Below, one piece after another: positions 27,707 to 37,095 of a DNA stretch of 64,000 bases. The position numbers and the translations under genes were made by a program. The first letter of the stretch is position 1; every line of letters begins with the position of its first letter. The DNA lies in assembly GCF_023050945.1 (NCBI RefSeq), contig NZ_JALKIM010000004.1, forward strand, positions 1 through 64,000, read 5' to 3'. The stretch is from Anaerobiospirillum sp. NML120448 (GTDB lineage: Bacteria; Pseudomonadota; Gammaproteobacteria; Enterobacterales; Succinivibrionaceae). The notes beneath the pieces are model-generated. The model was given only the letters and a program-made list of their open reading frames with translations, did no database searches and was not told the origin of the DNA.

Positions 27707-28900
27707 ATGATCAAAATTAAGGACAGTAAACTTAAAATGAAGGCCATACACCTCGCCTTTGTCTCTGCTTTAGCAGTTTTTGCTAGCTCTAATGCTCTAG
27801 CAGCTCCTGATAACGATCAAGAGCAACCCTCCAATGCCCGTTTAATCGAAATGAAGGGCCAAATCCAAAGTATTAATGAAGAGTTATCAGATCAAAGAGC
27901 AACCTTAAGATCTTTAAAGACTGAAATTGTTGCTCAAAGAGAAGAAACTGATGATTTCCGTCGCTCCTTATTAAGCGAAATGAAGGCTCTCCGCCGCCAA
28001 AACCAATCATTAGTAGACTCTATTTATGATGACGGGGTTTTAAAGAGTAAAAATAATATGGATGAAATAAAGCCATTACGTAACTACGATTTACAGACTC
28101 CTGATGGCAAGATGTACTTTGGTGAGGACGAGTACGTTTATGTCAAGGAAGCTGATGCTACCTTTGATGCCCGTATTGATACAGGTGCTGCCGTATCTTC
28201 CATTTCTGCTACTAACATTACTGAGTTTGAGCGTAATGGTAAGCGCTGGTATCGCTTCACTGTTGAGGCCAATGACCACAATATTGAAGTTGAGGCACCT
28301 TATGTACGTACCTCTACCATTCGTCAGGTATCTAAGCACACCACCACTGAGCGTATAGTAGTAGCCTTAAACGTTAAAGTTGGTGATTACTCCACTACTA
28401 GCGAATTTACCCTCTCAGATCGTACTCGCTTGCAATATCCATTATTAATTGGCCGTACCTTGATGCAAGATATTGCTGTAGTAGACGTAGCTCGTGACCA
28501 TATCCAAGGCCGTAACAAAGATACTTTCTTAATCTTATCTCGTGAAGATTATCAAAAGGCTATGAAGCAGGGTAAAGACCCTAATGCTGAGTATCGCCAA
28601 AAGAAAGAAGCTGCTGATGCTGTAGGTCAAATCGCCCGCCCATCAGACGAGTATGGCGCTAACTTAGGTTCTAACTCTGAAAATGCCCTCCCAGCAGTAC
28701 GCAACAAGAGCAGCGTTGATGATGAGGAGAAGCAAAAGAACTCTAATGTGGTAAAGGCTACTCCTAAGAGCCCTGCTGGCACCATCAAGGAGGCCCCAAA
28801 GGCTGCTGATAACAAGGAAGTAGCTAAGGACAAAGAGCCAGCTAAGGCTAAAGAGACCTCTAAGAAGGCTGAGTCTCAAGAGCAATCAAAGGATAAATAA
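27707..28900 (+). CDS. Periplasmic retropepsin-like aspartic protease (COG4067 / RimK-associated protease family)
   Basis: The signal peptide (AFVSALAVFASSNALA) is followed by a coiled coil of about 65 residues (EMKGQIQSINEEL to RRQNQSLVDSI). The retropepsin-like domain then carries the catalytic DTGA motif (RIDTGAAVSS) and the closing LLIGRTLMQDI flap-to-C-terminus signature. Families of this type were first annotated as 'ATP-dependent zinc proteases', but the motif is that of a single-lobe aspartic protease, expected to act as a dimer. The last 100 residues are a Lys/Glu/Ala-rich disordered tail. The start is ambiguous between ATG 27707 and ATG 27737; the latter gives a minimal signal peptide. 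It heads a three-gene unit with the inactive transglutaminase-7TM and ATP-grasp ligase genes. Confidence 0.88.
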   Translation: MIKIKDSKLKMKAIHLAFVSALAVFASSNALAAPDNDQEQPSNARLIEMKGQIQSINEELSDQRATLRSLKTEIVAQREETDDFRRSLLSEMKALRRQNQSLVDSIYDDGVLKSKNNMDEIKPLRNYDLQTPDGKMYFGEDEYVYVKEADATFDARIDTGAAVSSISATNITEFERNGKRWYRFTVEANDHNIEVEAPYVRTSTIRQVSKHTTTERIVVALNVKVGDYSTTSEFTLSDRTRLQYPLLIGRTLMQDIAVVDVARDHIQGRNKDTFLILSREDYQKAMKQGKDPNAEYRQKKEAADAVGQIARPSDEYGANLGSNSENALPAVRNKSSVDDEEKQKNSNVVKATPKSPAGTIKEAPKAADNKEVAKDKEPAKAKETSKKAESQEQSKDK

Positions 28901-28970
28901 TAATTAACTGTGCTTTAAGGCTCTTATGACCTTAAAGCATTAAAAACCGACCTATCAGGAAAAATTTTCG

Positions 28971-30659
28971 ATGGTTTCACGTGGCGTTTTCTATGTGGTA
29001 ACTGCCATCCTGTTTATTACAGGTATTTTATTAATGGCTTACCAACATGTTACTTTTGAAGTTCCTTTTTTACCAGGCGAACAACGCACTGTTTGGCAAG
29101 TAGAGGCTAAAGTTGAATTTGAGCCTACAGGCACTGGTGCTGCTACTGTAGATTTGGTGATCCCAGATGTTCAGCCAGGCTTCTTCCAGCTTAGCCAAAC
29201 CACAGCCTCTTTAGGCTATGGTGCTACCTACATTCAAAAGCAAAATAGCTCCTATGTAGAGTGGACTAAGCGCAATCCAGCTGGTTTACAAACTCTTTAC
29301 TATCGTGGTGAGTTCTTAAGTGATACCAATGCTAAAGACTCATCTATGATTGTTCCAGCTATTCCAGAGGTAGTTATTCCAGAGCCTTATGCTACTGCTG
29401 TAGGTGAGATTGCCTCTAAAGCTCGTGAGCGCTCTTCTGATCCTTTCTCTTTTACTGTACAAGTAATTAATGAGATTGACCGTCAAGAAGAAATTCGTAC
29501 TCTCTTGTTACAGAACTTCTCCCGTCCTGAGTTAATTTTAAACATCTTGCACTATGCTTCAGTTCCTGCTCGTATTGTGCATGTTTTAGACTTAGAAGAT
29601 GGCCGTCGTAACCGTACTTTAACCCAGCGTATTGCCGTTTTCCAAGGAACTCACTACGAAATCTTTGATCCAGTAACTGGCACCTCAGGCATTCGTGAGA
29701 ACCAATTAATTTGGAATAATAATGGTGGCTCTTTAATGGATGTTCAGGGCGGTAAGAATGCTCGTTTATCCTTCTCTATCATAAAGAGCTCTGTACCTGT
29801 AGCCCAAGCTGGCTTATTAAAGGTTATGACTGAAAAGGCTCAGGGTAACGATGTTGTTAACCTTTCTATTGAGTCTTTACCACTAGAGGAACAATCCTTA
29901 TTTAAAGGCATTTTAATCCTCCCTATTGGCGTATTAATCGTAGTATTCTTACGTGTTTTAGTTGGTATTAAGACCTCTGGTACCTTCATGCCTGTGCTTA
30001 TTGCTATGGCCTTCTTACAAACTTCTTTAGTCGTAGGCTTAATTGGCTTCGTTTCTATTGTTTGTATCGGTCTGGTAGTACGTTCTTGGCTATCGCACTT
30101 AAACTTACTCTTAGTAGCTCGAATATCAGCAGTTATTATTGTAGTAATTGCTATTATTGGCGCTATCTCCTTAATTACCTATAAGATTGGTCTTACCGAA
30201 GGTATTAAGGTAACCTTCTTCCCTATGATTATTCTTTCCTGGACTATTGAGCGTATGTCCATCTTATGGGAAGAAGATGGCTATAAGGAAGTTCTAAAGC
30301 AAGGTGGTGGCTCCTTATTCGTAGCTGTTTGTGCCTTCTTAGCAATGGATAGCTTAATTATTCAGCACTTAACCTTTAACTTCTTAGGTCTCCAATTAGT
30401 AATCTTAGCCATTGTGCTCACCATGGGTAACTACACTGGTTTCCGTTTAAGCGAGCTTAAGCGTTTCAAGCCATTAGTAGTTCAAATGGAAGGTAATTTA
30501 AATGGTGATGAGACTGAGCCTGAGCATGTTCGTTTAAAGCGTGAAATGAAGACCTTAAAGGCCAATCCACGTGCTTTTGACGACGAGGTCAACGCAGCCG
30601 TTCGCAAAGACAAGAAAGAGGCTGCAAGCGAACCTACTGAGGCCAAGAGCAAGGAGTAA
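28971..30659 (+). CDS. Inactive transglutaminase fused to seven membrane helices
   Basis: TM1 at about residues 5-24 (FYVVTAILFITGILLMAY) is followed by a periplasmic region of about 280 residues. Its second half (about 150-270) has a transglutaminase-like layout (LILNILHYASVPARIVHVLDLEDG; THYEIFDPVTG) without a convincing catalytic Cys. A seven-helix C-terminal membrane domain follows (about 310-480, beginning KGILILPIGVLIVVFLRVLVGIKTSGTFMPVLIAMAF in outline), then a charged cytoplasmic tail of about 70 residues. This architecture is the known partner of RimK-like ATP-grasp ligases and retropepsins. AGGA lies 10 bases upstream of the ATG. The next gene starts 3 bases after the stop, so translation is coupled. 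Confidence 0.92.
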   Translation: MVSRGVFYVVTAILFITGILLMAYQHVTFEVPFLPGEQRTVWQVEAKVEFEPTGTGAATVDLVIPDVQPGFFQLSQTTASLGYGATYIQKQNSSYVEWTKRNPAGLQTLYYRGEFLSDTNAKDSSMIVPAIPEVVIPEPYATAVGEIASKARERSSDPFSFTVQVINEIDRQEEIRTLLLQNFSRPELILNILHYASVPARIVHVLDLEDGRRNRTLTQRIAVFQGTHYEIFDPVTGTSGIRENQLIWNNNGGSLMDVQGGKNARLSFSIIKSSVPVAQAGLLKVMTEKAQGNDVVNLSIESLPLEEQSLFKGILILPIGVLIVVFLRVLVGIKTSGTFMPVLIAMAFLQTSLVVGLIGFVSIVCIGLVVRSWLSHLNLLLVARISAVIIVVIAIIGAISLITYKIGLTEGIKVTFFPMIILSWTIERMSILWEEDGYKEVLKQGGGSLFVAVCAFLAMDSLIIQHLTFNFLGLQLVILAIVLTMGNYTGFRLSELKRFKPLVVQMEGNLNGDETEPEHVRLKREMKTLKANPRAFDDEVNAAVRKDKKEAASEPTEAKSKE

Positions 30660-30662
30660 GAC

Positions 30663-31643
30663 GTGTCCTTTGTTTCTGATTTTTTCTCCCGTTATACCAG
30701 CCCTTTAGCGCTCATGCGCCTTGGTATTATGGGCATGAACCAGCGTAATGTTAATTACATTGGTCGTTATAATAAGCGTCGTCTTTACCCTTTGGTTGAT
30801 AACAAATTACTCACCAAAAAGATGGCTTTAGAGCACAAGGTTAATGTCCCTAACTTGGTAGGTGCAGTGCGCAACCAGGTAGAGGCTCAAAATATCATCA
30901 ATATTCTTGGTGATAAAAAAGAGTTTTGCATTAAACCTGCTCAAGGCTCTGGTGGTAAGGGCATTTTAGTTATTACCAATCGTGAAGGTAAGAGCTTCAT
31001 TAAAGCATCAGGTCAGGCTATTAGCATCCATGACTTACGCCGTCATGTGTCTAATATCCTAGCAGGCTTATTCTCTTTAGGTGGTAAGCCTGATATTGCC
31101 CTGATTGAGGATTTAATCCACTTTGATCCTTGCTTTGAGGGCTACAGCTACGAGGGTGTTCCTGATACTCGTGTTATCGTGTTCCAAGGCTTCCCTGTAA
31201 TGTGTATGATGCGTCTCTCTACTGCGGCCTCTGATGGTAAAGCTAACTTACACCAAGGTGCAGTAGGTGTGGGTATCGATATTAGAACTGGTCGTGCAGT
31301 TCGTGCAGTACAGCATAACGACACTATTGAGTTCCACCCAGACACCAATAAAGACCTCTATCAATTGCAAGTTCCTAGCTGGGATGAAGTATTACACTTA
31401 GCTTCCTCTTGCTATGAGATGTCTGGTCTTGGTTATATTGGTACTGATATTGTGCTCGATAAGTTCCGTGGCCCTATGCTCTTAGAGCTTAACGCTCGCC
31501 CAGGCATGGCCATTCAAACAGCTAATAACGCAGGTCTGTTACCTCGTTTACGCTTAATTGAATCGCTCAATCGTCGCTCTAATATGTCTGTTGAGGCCAA
31601 GGTAGCCTTCTCCAAAAAGCACTTTGGTGTCTACAACAGCTAA
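30663..31643 (+). CDS. RimK-like ATP-grasp amidoligase (alpha-L-glutamate ligase-like)
   Basis: A 326-residue cytoplasmic ATP-grasp enzyme expected to form an amide or peptide bond on an amino-acid or peptide substrate. Visible are the N-terminal YNKRRLYPLVDNKLLTK, the ATP-binding loop KPAQGSGGKGI, the second lobe DTRVIVFQGFPVMCMMRL, the glycine-rich LHQGAVGVGIDI and the metal-binding LLELNARPGMAIQ. It begins with GTG 3 bases after the transglutaminase-7TM gene, so the two products should be made in fixed ratio. With the retropepsin it forms a synthesis/transport/processing module known in other gammaproteobacteria. The natural substrate is not deducible from sequence. Confidence 0.93.
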   Translation: MSFVSDFFSRYTSPLALMRLGIMGMNQRNVNYIGRYNKRRLYPLVDNKLLTKKMALEHKVNVPNLVGAVRNQVEAQNIINILGDKKEFCIKPAQGSGGKGILVITNREGKSFIKASGQAISIHDLRRHVSNILAGLFSLGGKPDIALIEDLIHFDPCFEGYSYEGVPDTRVIVFQGFPVMCMMRLSTAASDGKANLHQGAVGVGIDIRTGRAVRAVQHNDTIEFHPDTNKDLYQLQVPSWDEVLHLASSCYEMSGLGYIGTDIVLDKFRGPMLLELNARPGMAIQTANNAGLLPRLRLIESLNRRSNMSVEAKVAFSKKHFGVYNS

Positions 31644-31810
31644 AGATATCACCCCATGCTAAGGCCGCCTGGCCTTGAGCATGGGCCAAGCCATAGCCCC
31701 TAACACGAGCCGTGGCTTGCTCATGCTCCCCTAGGTCATGTCCTAAGATCATGGCCTAGGGCAGAGCCTATAGGCAGATCCTTCGGGCGTAGCCTATAGG
31801 CATAGTCTGA
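31644..31810. repeat. GC-rich palindromic word island
   Basis: Nested palindromes include CATGCTAAGGCC with GGCCTTGAGCATG, CCTAGGTCATG with CATGGCCTAGG, and two copies of GCCTATAGGC. Noncoding. It lies directly after the ATP-grasp gene. Confidence 0.6.
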
Positions 31811-31901
31811 GCTTTGGTTTGGTTTGAACTATAAGTTTGGATAGCGATTAATTAGCTATCAAATATAATTTTTTGCAGCTAAGTTAGCTATAGCTTGCAT
31901 G

Positions 31902-31930
31902 AGGCCAGAGAAATCTGGCCTTTTGTTTTT
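31902..31930 (+). terminator. Terminator of the retropepsin/ATP-grasp unit
   Basis: The stem AGGCCAGA/TCTGGCCT has a 4-base loop and is followed by TTTGTTTTT. It lies 259 bases after the last stop. Confidence 0.8.
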
Positions 31931-32523
31931 GTAGAGGCTGCAGCCATTTTAAGCTGTTTTAATTTGCACTTTTTGATGGCAATAGCTACATAATTACTCA
32001 AATTTTTGTTAATCTATAGTTTGAAAGACTTCTTGTTTTATTACTTAATAATAAGAGCATTTCAAGTATGAAGCTTGAGATGTTCATCATTTGTATTATC
32101 ACTGTAGTGTTCTGTGGTTTATTTAAACCAAACAAACATAATGAGGGGCACCCAATTGATAATTTCTAAAGTAAGTAAGCAAGTAAAATTTGCGATAATG
32201 CTAACAATAACTTTAAAATAGATGAGCCTAAACTGTTTTATCTTTTTATAATTGTTATTGAGCGTTTAAGGTCACATAAGCATATTTTTTTGAACCTATA
32301 GATATATATTGTTTATCTTAGTATAAGTATGCTTTTTTCTATGTTTAGCCTGCTCTTACCTGTGTCTTCTTATTAGGTAATGAGCCCTTGAGCCTATGCA
32401 CATTATTAGCATTAAGCTAACTATGCTAGGATAGTTTTTTATTTAACTTTCGCCTTTATAAGGCAACTCCCTTGGTATCCAATTAATCTAGAGAATTTAA
32501 TTTGATTTTGCGGTTTAACTCAA
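31931..32523. other. Gene-free gap upstream of the first PAS-GGDEF gene
   Basis: AT-rich with no reading frame or clear promoter pair. Confidence 0.4.
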
Positions 32524-34230
32524 ATGAAGGCTCAAAATAAACAAACCATGAAGGCCCAATATAGTTTTACTCACAAAACTAGATTGCCAGGTTTTGGCCT
32601 TTATGTATTAGATAAAAGCTCTCTATTCTTAAATGCCAAGGCAGTTGAGATGCTTGGTCTCGACCCTAAATTTGCCAATACCTGGGCTCATCCTCGTACT
32701 ATTTTGCGCCAATTCTCTATGCCTATTGTGCATAAAGTCATTTCTTTTGTACGTCAGCTTAAAGATGCCAAATGCGATACTAATCTGGCTAAAGAAATTG
32801 AAATTAACTCCTTTAGACTACGCAAATTAAAACTTGATAGCTCAGATATTGACTCTGCACAAGAGCATGACTGCTCTTGCCTTAATAAATGCAATGAAGA
32901 AACAGAGATTAAGGCTACTCAAAATACCAGTGGTGAACCTCAGCTGGCCGTTACCATAGACCCTTTCTTTCCTAAAGCGGATCACACATCAGAGCAGGAC
33001 TCCAATTATCAATATTATGTAGAGTCCAATCATATTTGTCTTAATGGTCTTGGTACTAAAGAGCAAAAGCTCAAGCTTAAACAGTACTTAAAAGGACTAA
33101 CTCCATGTGATAGTGCTAGTTTTGCTATTGTGCTTGATAAAGGCGAGCTTAAAGGTAAAAAGGTTTATATTAAATTTAATGCCCTTTTTGCTAATGGCAA
33201 GCTAAGCCACATTAATATTACTTTTACCAAGCTAGCATCAGCTCTGTTTGCGCTAACCCCTCATAAGGTTGCTGATAGCGCCTCTTTTGACTGGTTTGTT
33301 CCATCTGGTGAATGTATTTTTGGCAGTAATTACTACACTATTTTAGGTTACGATCAAAATGATAGCACTATTCCTAAACTCAAAAAGCAATGGCAAGAAT
33401 ATGTAGTGCACCCTGATGATGTTGATGTTATCAATCGAGAGCATGACCTACTTAAAGGCCAAGAGCTAGGCAACGACTTTGAGTTTTTATACCGCTCAAA
33501 ACGCAAAGACGGCTCTTATATCTGGACTAAATCTATTGGCTGTATTGCCTCACGAGACGAATTTGGCCAGGCAATGCGTGTAATTGGTATCAATATTGAT
33601 ATCAATAGCGTTATGGTGGGATATGAACAATTACAAAATAAGGTGTTTACTGATATTTTAACTGGTATCAAAAATCGCACTTATTTAATTGCTCATTTAG
33701 AAAACTTTATTTATCAAGCCACCGAGCCTTTAACTGTGATGTTTGCCGATGTTACTGCGCTTAAGGCTTACAATGATTATTTAGGCCACACAGTAGGCGA
33801 TCGTCTCTTATGCTCTGCCACTATTTTGCTAGAGCAGGCCATTAATAGAGAGAATCAGCTGATTAGAATTAGCGGCGATGAAGTTGTAAGTATTATGCAT
33901 AACTGTGATCGCCAAGAAGCACTTACTATTGAGCGTAATATTGAGCAAGTTGTTATTGAATATAACAAGAGCGCCCCTATTCGTATGCCTGTTTTCTTTA
34001 GTGCTGGCACGGTTACTATCGATTTATCGGCGTACGCTGGTCGCAAACTCAATGAGCGTGAAAAAGAAATTGCTATGAGCAGGTTTTTCCAGGCCATTCA
34101 AGATGCAGATAAAATCATGCAACAGGCCAAAAAGAAAAATCATGATGAACACTATGCCATGGTACGGCAATATATTCAGTCCCAACTTAATAACAATATT
34201 GAAATCCAAGATAAACGCCTGTTTGCATAG
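32524..34230 (+). CDS. PAS-GGDEF protein with SGDEV signature
   Basis: 568 residues with no membrane segment. Residues 1-240 are of unknown fold and contain a Cys cluster (HDCSCLNKC). A PAS domain follows at about 245-375 (SASFDWFVPSGECIFGSN, HPDDVD, SKRKDGSYIWTKSIG), joined by a helical linker to a GGDEF domain at about 380-535 (FTDILTGIKNRTYL, FADVTALKAYNDYLGHTVGD). The signature reads SGDEV (about residue 449) in place of GGDEF; the Asp-Glu pair is kept, so weak cyclase activity is possible, but the Gly to Ser and Phe to Val changes make it uncertain. It is followed 57 bases later by a second PAS-GGDEF gene. No Shine-Dalgarno is seen. Confidence 0.88.
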   Translation: MKAQNKQTMKAQYSFTHKTRLPGFGLYVLDKSSLFLNAKAVEMLGLDPKFANTWAHPRTILRQFSMPIVHKVISFVRQLKDAKCDTNLAKEIEINSFRLRKLKLDSSDIDSAQEHDCSCLNKCNEETEIKATQNTSGEPQLAVTIDPFFPKADHTSEQDSNYQYYVESNHICLNGLGTKEQKLKLKQYLKGLTPCDSASFAIVLDKGELKGKKVYIKFNALFANGKLSHINITFTKLASALFALTPHKVADSASFDWFVPSGECIFGSNYYTILGYDQNDSTIPKLKKQWQEYVVHPDDVDVINREHDLLKGQELGNDFEFLYRSKRKDGSYIWTKSIGCIASRDEFGQAMRVIGINIDINSVMVGYEQLQNKVFTDILTGIKNRTYLIAHLENFIYQATEPLTVMFADVTALKAYNDYLGHTVGDRLLCSATILLEQAINRENQLIRISGDEVVSIMHNCDRQEALTIERNIEQVVIEYNKSAPIRMPVFFSAGTVTIDLSAYAGRKLNEREKEIAMSRFFQAIQDADKIMQQAKKKNHDEHYAMVRQYIQSQLNNNIEIQDKRLFA

Positions 34231-34287
34231 TATTTATTTTAGGGAGCTTATAAGCTCCCTTTACTTTTAACTCTGAGATTTTGCCCC

Positions 34288-36171
34288 ATGTCACCAAAGT
34301 TTAATCAATATCTCAATAATACTGACAATATAGTCTTCTTTGATGACTATGCAGCAGCGGCTATGCAAGATGATGACATAAGCCAGCTAGTTAATAATGC
34401 TACAGATACTCAGAGTAAGCTCAATGCTTTTGCTTCCTTACAAGGCCATTTTGTCTTTGATGGTAATAATGGTCTATTTTTGCTTGATGAGGTTTGTTGC
34501 GCTATTGTATGCGTAGAAGATCACCATCAATGGCATCCAGTTCAGGATGTCATTAAATATAGCAGTAATTTTGATATTCACCGCTTTGCTATTAATACCA
34601 CTAGCAATACTTTAGGCGATACCATTTTTGAGCGTATTAATATTATTGATGGCCCTTACCGTGGTCAAACCTTTATTATTCAAGGTTCAGTACTAGAGCG
34701 CAGCCCCAGTGGTCAGGCCTTATGGATTGTAGGAACCATCTCTCATGAGATGAGTCCATTTAGTGAATTTTTAGCCCGAGAAATGTCAGGTGACGGCCTT
34801 TTTATGTGGGAAGGAGTAGATAATAATATTGTCTGCTCGGCTTCTATGCTTGATATGCTCGGCTATTGCGAACATGCATTTCCTAATAATTTAATAGATT
34901 TAATTAATGAAATAGTTCACCCTGACGACAATGATTTCTTATTGATTATGCGTCAATTTAGATTGTCCAATCAATACGGCAACTATTTTGAAAGCTGCTT
35001 ACGCTTAAAGCATAAGAAGGGTCATTATATTTGGACTATTTTTAGAAGCTTAATTCAAGAGCGTGATGCCAACGGGATAGGCATTAAAGGCATAGGCTCT
35101 ATTACTGATATCAATCTAGTTAAAGATAGCTTTGAAAACATTAAGCTCATGTTATTTACTGACTCTTTAACTGGCTTGCATAATCGTAACTACTTCCAGC
35201 AAAACTACATGCGCTATGAAGCAAAAAAATTACACCCTTTATCTGTAATTTATCTTGATGTTTCTGGACTCAAACTTACCAATGATATTTTGGGCCATAG
35301 TTATGGTGACTATTTACTAACTAAAACAGCAGATATCGTAAAAGAGGCTGTACGAAATGCCACTGGCACTGATATCAATAACCAAGATTACGAACACCAT
35401 CACCACGATGGCGTGTCGCCTTCTCCTTTACCAGAGCACTTCTTTGGTACCAATGATGAGTGGAACGATGGCGAATTTTGCGCTGTAAACTCTCAAATGT
35501 TAGGTAATAGCACTGCCTTTAAAGCCCCTGCTGAGCCAACTGAGCCAACTGACAGCCAAGAGCCTAATGAGGACGATAGCTATTCTACTCGCCCTGAAAC
35601 GGCTCCTGTAATAGAGCTTAACTTAGATGTAGACCCAAGCTACGTTACTTCAAACGATGATATAGGACAAACCGATCCGCTTACTTTTGAGGACTTTAGT
35701 AAAGTATCTTTAGACTTTGCTTTAGAAGATGACTTTAATATCGAAAACATTGAGCTGTTACGTCTAGCAGGCGATGAGTTTTTACTTATCTTACCTAAAT
35801 GCCCAGAATCAGTAGCCCAACGTGTGCTAATGGAAATTATTAAGCTTAAAGATGAGCTTAATGACTACAATAAAAATAACGTAGCCATAGTAGATAGACC
35901 AGTACCTTTATGCTTTGGCATTGGCAGCGCTACTTTAGGCGAAAATGGCTTGGAGCACGACCATCTTAAGAACGTAATTGAGCGCGCTGACCATCGTATG
36001 CAAGAATGCAAAGAGCAATTACGCAAGCACGACCACAAAATTCTCAAGCGCTATTTTGAAAATAAAAAGGGTCGCCCTATTTCTATGCGAGATGAACGCC
36101 GAGTTAACGTCCTGAGCGAGGATGACCGCATCAAGCTGCGTCGTACCCGTATCAACAATATGATGTCCTAG
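34288..36171 (+). CDS. PAS-GGDEF protein with an acidic insert inside the GGDEF domain
   Basis: 627 residues, soluble. A PAS domain lies at about 165-280 (MWEGVDNNIVCSASMLDMLGY, HPDDND, RLKHKKGHYIWTIF). The GGDEF domain begins at about 287 (FTDSLTGLHNRNYFQ; IYLDVSGLKLTNDILGHSYGD). After the helix ending KEAVRN, about 125 residues interrupt the domain: first a His/Pro/Ser segment (HHHHDG), then a Pro/Thr/Glu/Asp-rich disordered stretch. The domain resumes with ELLRLAGDEFLLIL, where AGDEF (about 494) replaces GGDEF; Ala at the first position is tolerated in several active cyclases. The insert falls just before the signature hairpin, an unusual place. It follows the other PAS-GGDEF gene by 57 bases and may share its transcript. 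Confidence 0.88.
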   Translation: MSPKFNQYLNNTDNIVFFDDYAAAAMQDDDISQLVNNATDTQSKLNAFASLQGHFVFDGNNGLFLLDEVCCAIVCVEDHHQWHPVQDVIKYSSNFDIHRFAINTTSNTLGDTIFERINIIDGPYRGQTFIIQGSVLERSPSGQALWIVGTISHEMSPFSEFLAREMSGDGLFMWEGVDNNIVCSASMLDMLGYCEHAFPNNLIDLINEIVHPDDNDFLLIMRQFRLSNQYGNYFESCLRLKHKKGHYIWTIFRSLIQERDANGIGIKGIGSITDINLVKDSFENIKLMLFTDSLTGLHNRNYFQQNYMRYEAKKLHPLSVIYLDVSGLKLTNDILGHSYGDYLLTKTADIVKEAVRNATGTDINNQDYEHHHHDGVSPSPLPEHFFGTNDEWNDGEFCAVNSQMLGNSTAFKAPAEPTEPTDSQEPNEDDSYSTRPETAPVIELNLDVDPSYVTSNDDIGQTDPLTFEDFSKVSLDFALEDDFNIENIELLRLAGDEFLLILPKCPESVAQRVLMEIIKLKDELNDYNKNNVAIVDRPVPLCFGIGSATLGENGLEHDHLKNVIERADHRMQECKEQLRKHDHKILKRYFENKKGRPISMRDERRVNVLSEDDRIKLRRTRINNMMS

Positions 36172-36335
36172 CAGCAGCTAAGCTGCGCTTAGCAGCGCCC
36201 GCCCTGCACCTTACTGCGCTGTACGGCGCTTGCGCTAAGTGCCACCAGCGCCACTAGCGCTGGCAGCTGATAGCGCTGTGCGCTGATAGCACACTAGAGC
36301 TACAAAGCTCTTAGTGATATGGTGGGGCTCTTAGC
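36172..36335. repeat. GCGCT/GCAGC stutter island
   Basis: Dense GCAGC, GCGCT, GCGCC and GATAGC words fill the space between convergent genes, far above the local GC content. Noncoding. Confidence 0.6.
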
Positions 36336-36340
36336 TGGAA

Positions 36341-36370
36341 ATAAAAAAGCCCCTGTAAGGGGCTGTGTTT
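36341..36370. terminator. Terminator of the rluC/gph-like unit
   Basis: The stem AGCCCC/GGGGCT has a 5-base loop. On the minus strand TTTTTT follows; on the plus strand GTGTTTT follows, so it may act both ways. Confidence 0.85.
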
Positions 36371-37062
36371 TAGTTAAGATAGCTTAAGATATCGGTAGCT
36401 TTAGGCAAAATAAATTCAGTATCGATATCCTCAAGAGCATAATAATCGCACACTCCCGTTAGTACTCCTAACTCATGGCATTTGGCATTACGGAACATTT
36501 GGATATCAAGTAAAGCATCACCTACGCCCATAATGTGGTTAACGCTAATACCTGATTGAGCACTAATTAGTTCAATCATGTCAGGATTAGGCTTGGTGCG
36601 ACAAGTATCGCCTGTACACACAATAGAAAAATATTGCTTGATATTAGGCACATCATCTAAAAAGCGATCTACACCCACTTTAGATTTACCAGAGGCAATA
36701 GCCAATTGGTAACCCTTAGCGTGTAAAGTAGCTAAGAGCTCCTCAGTACCCTCAAAAAGCTTAGTAACATTGATATCTTTACTTACTGAAAAAGTATCAC
36801 GGTATAGCTGGGTTACCTCTAAAGCTAAGCGCTCATCACTAGGATCAGGCAACAAACTTTGAATGCCTAAAGCCAAGCTCATACCAATAGTACCCTTAAT
36901 GGCCTCAGGACTAGGGATAGGTAAATTAGCGTGCTCAAAAGTACGAGTAAAACATAAAATGATTTGCTCGATGCTATCAGTTAAAGTGCCATCGACATCA
37001 AAAGCAAAGAGCTTAACCTGACTTAGAGTTTGAGCTAAACCATCATCGATACGTAAAGACAT
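36370..37062 (-). CDS. HAD-family phosphatase, phosphoglycolate-phosphatase-like
   Basis: A cytoplasmic haloacid-dehalogenase-type phosphatase of 230 residues. Motif I is FDVDGTLTDS with nucleophile Asp22 and acid/base Asp24, motif II is the Ser in IASGKSKVG, motif III the Lys in RTKPNPDMI, and motif IV the acids in GVGDALLDIQMFRNA; a helical cap sits between motifs I and II. The Gph/PGMB subfamily acts on small sugar or two-carbon phosphates; the substrate is uncertain. It lies 33 bases after rluC on the same strand, a pairing seen in other gammaproteobacteria near rne, and shares a strong terminator. A short AGGG precedes the ATG. Confidence 0.92.
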   Translation of the reverse strand: MSLRIDDGLAQTLSQVKLFAFDVDGTLTDSIEQIILCFTRTFEHANLPIPSPEAIKGTIGMSLALGIQSLLPDPSDERLALEVTQLYRDTFSVSKDINVTKLFEGTEELLATLHAKGYQLAIASGKSKVGVDRFLDDVPNIKQYFSIVCTGDTCRTKPNPDMIELISAQSGISVNHIMGVGDALLDIQMFRNAKCHELGVLTGVCDYYALEDIDTEFILPKATDILSYLN

Positions 37063-37095
37063 AAATTTGCCCTATAAACAGTAAATTGTTAAAGC

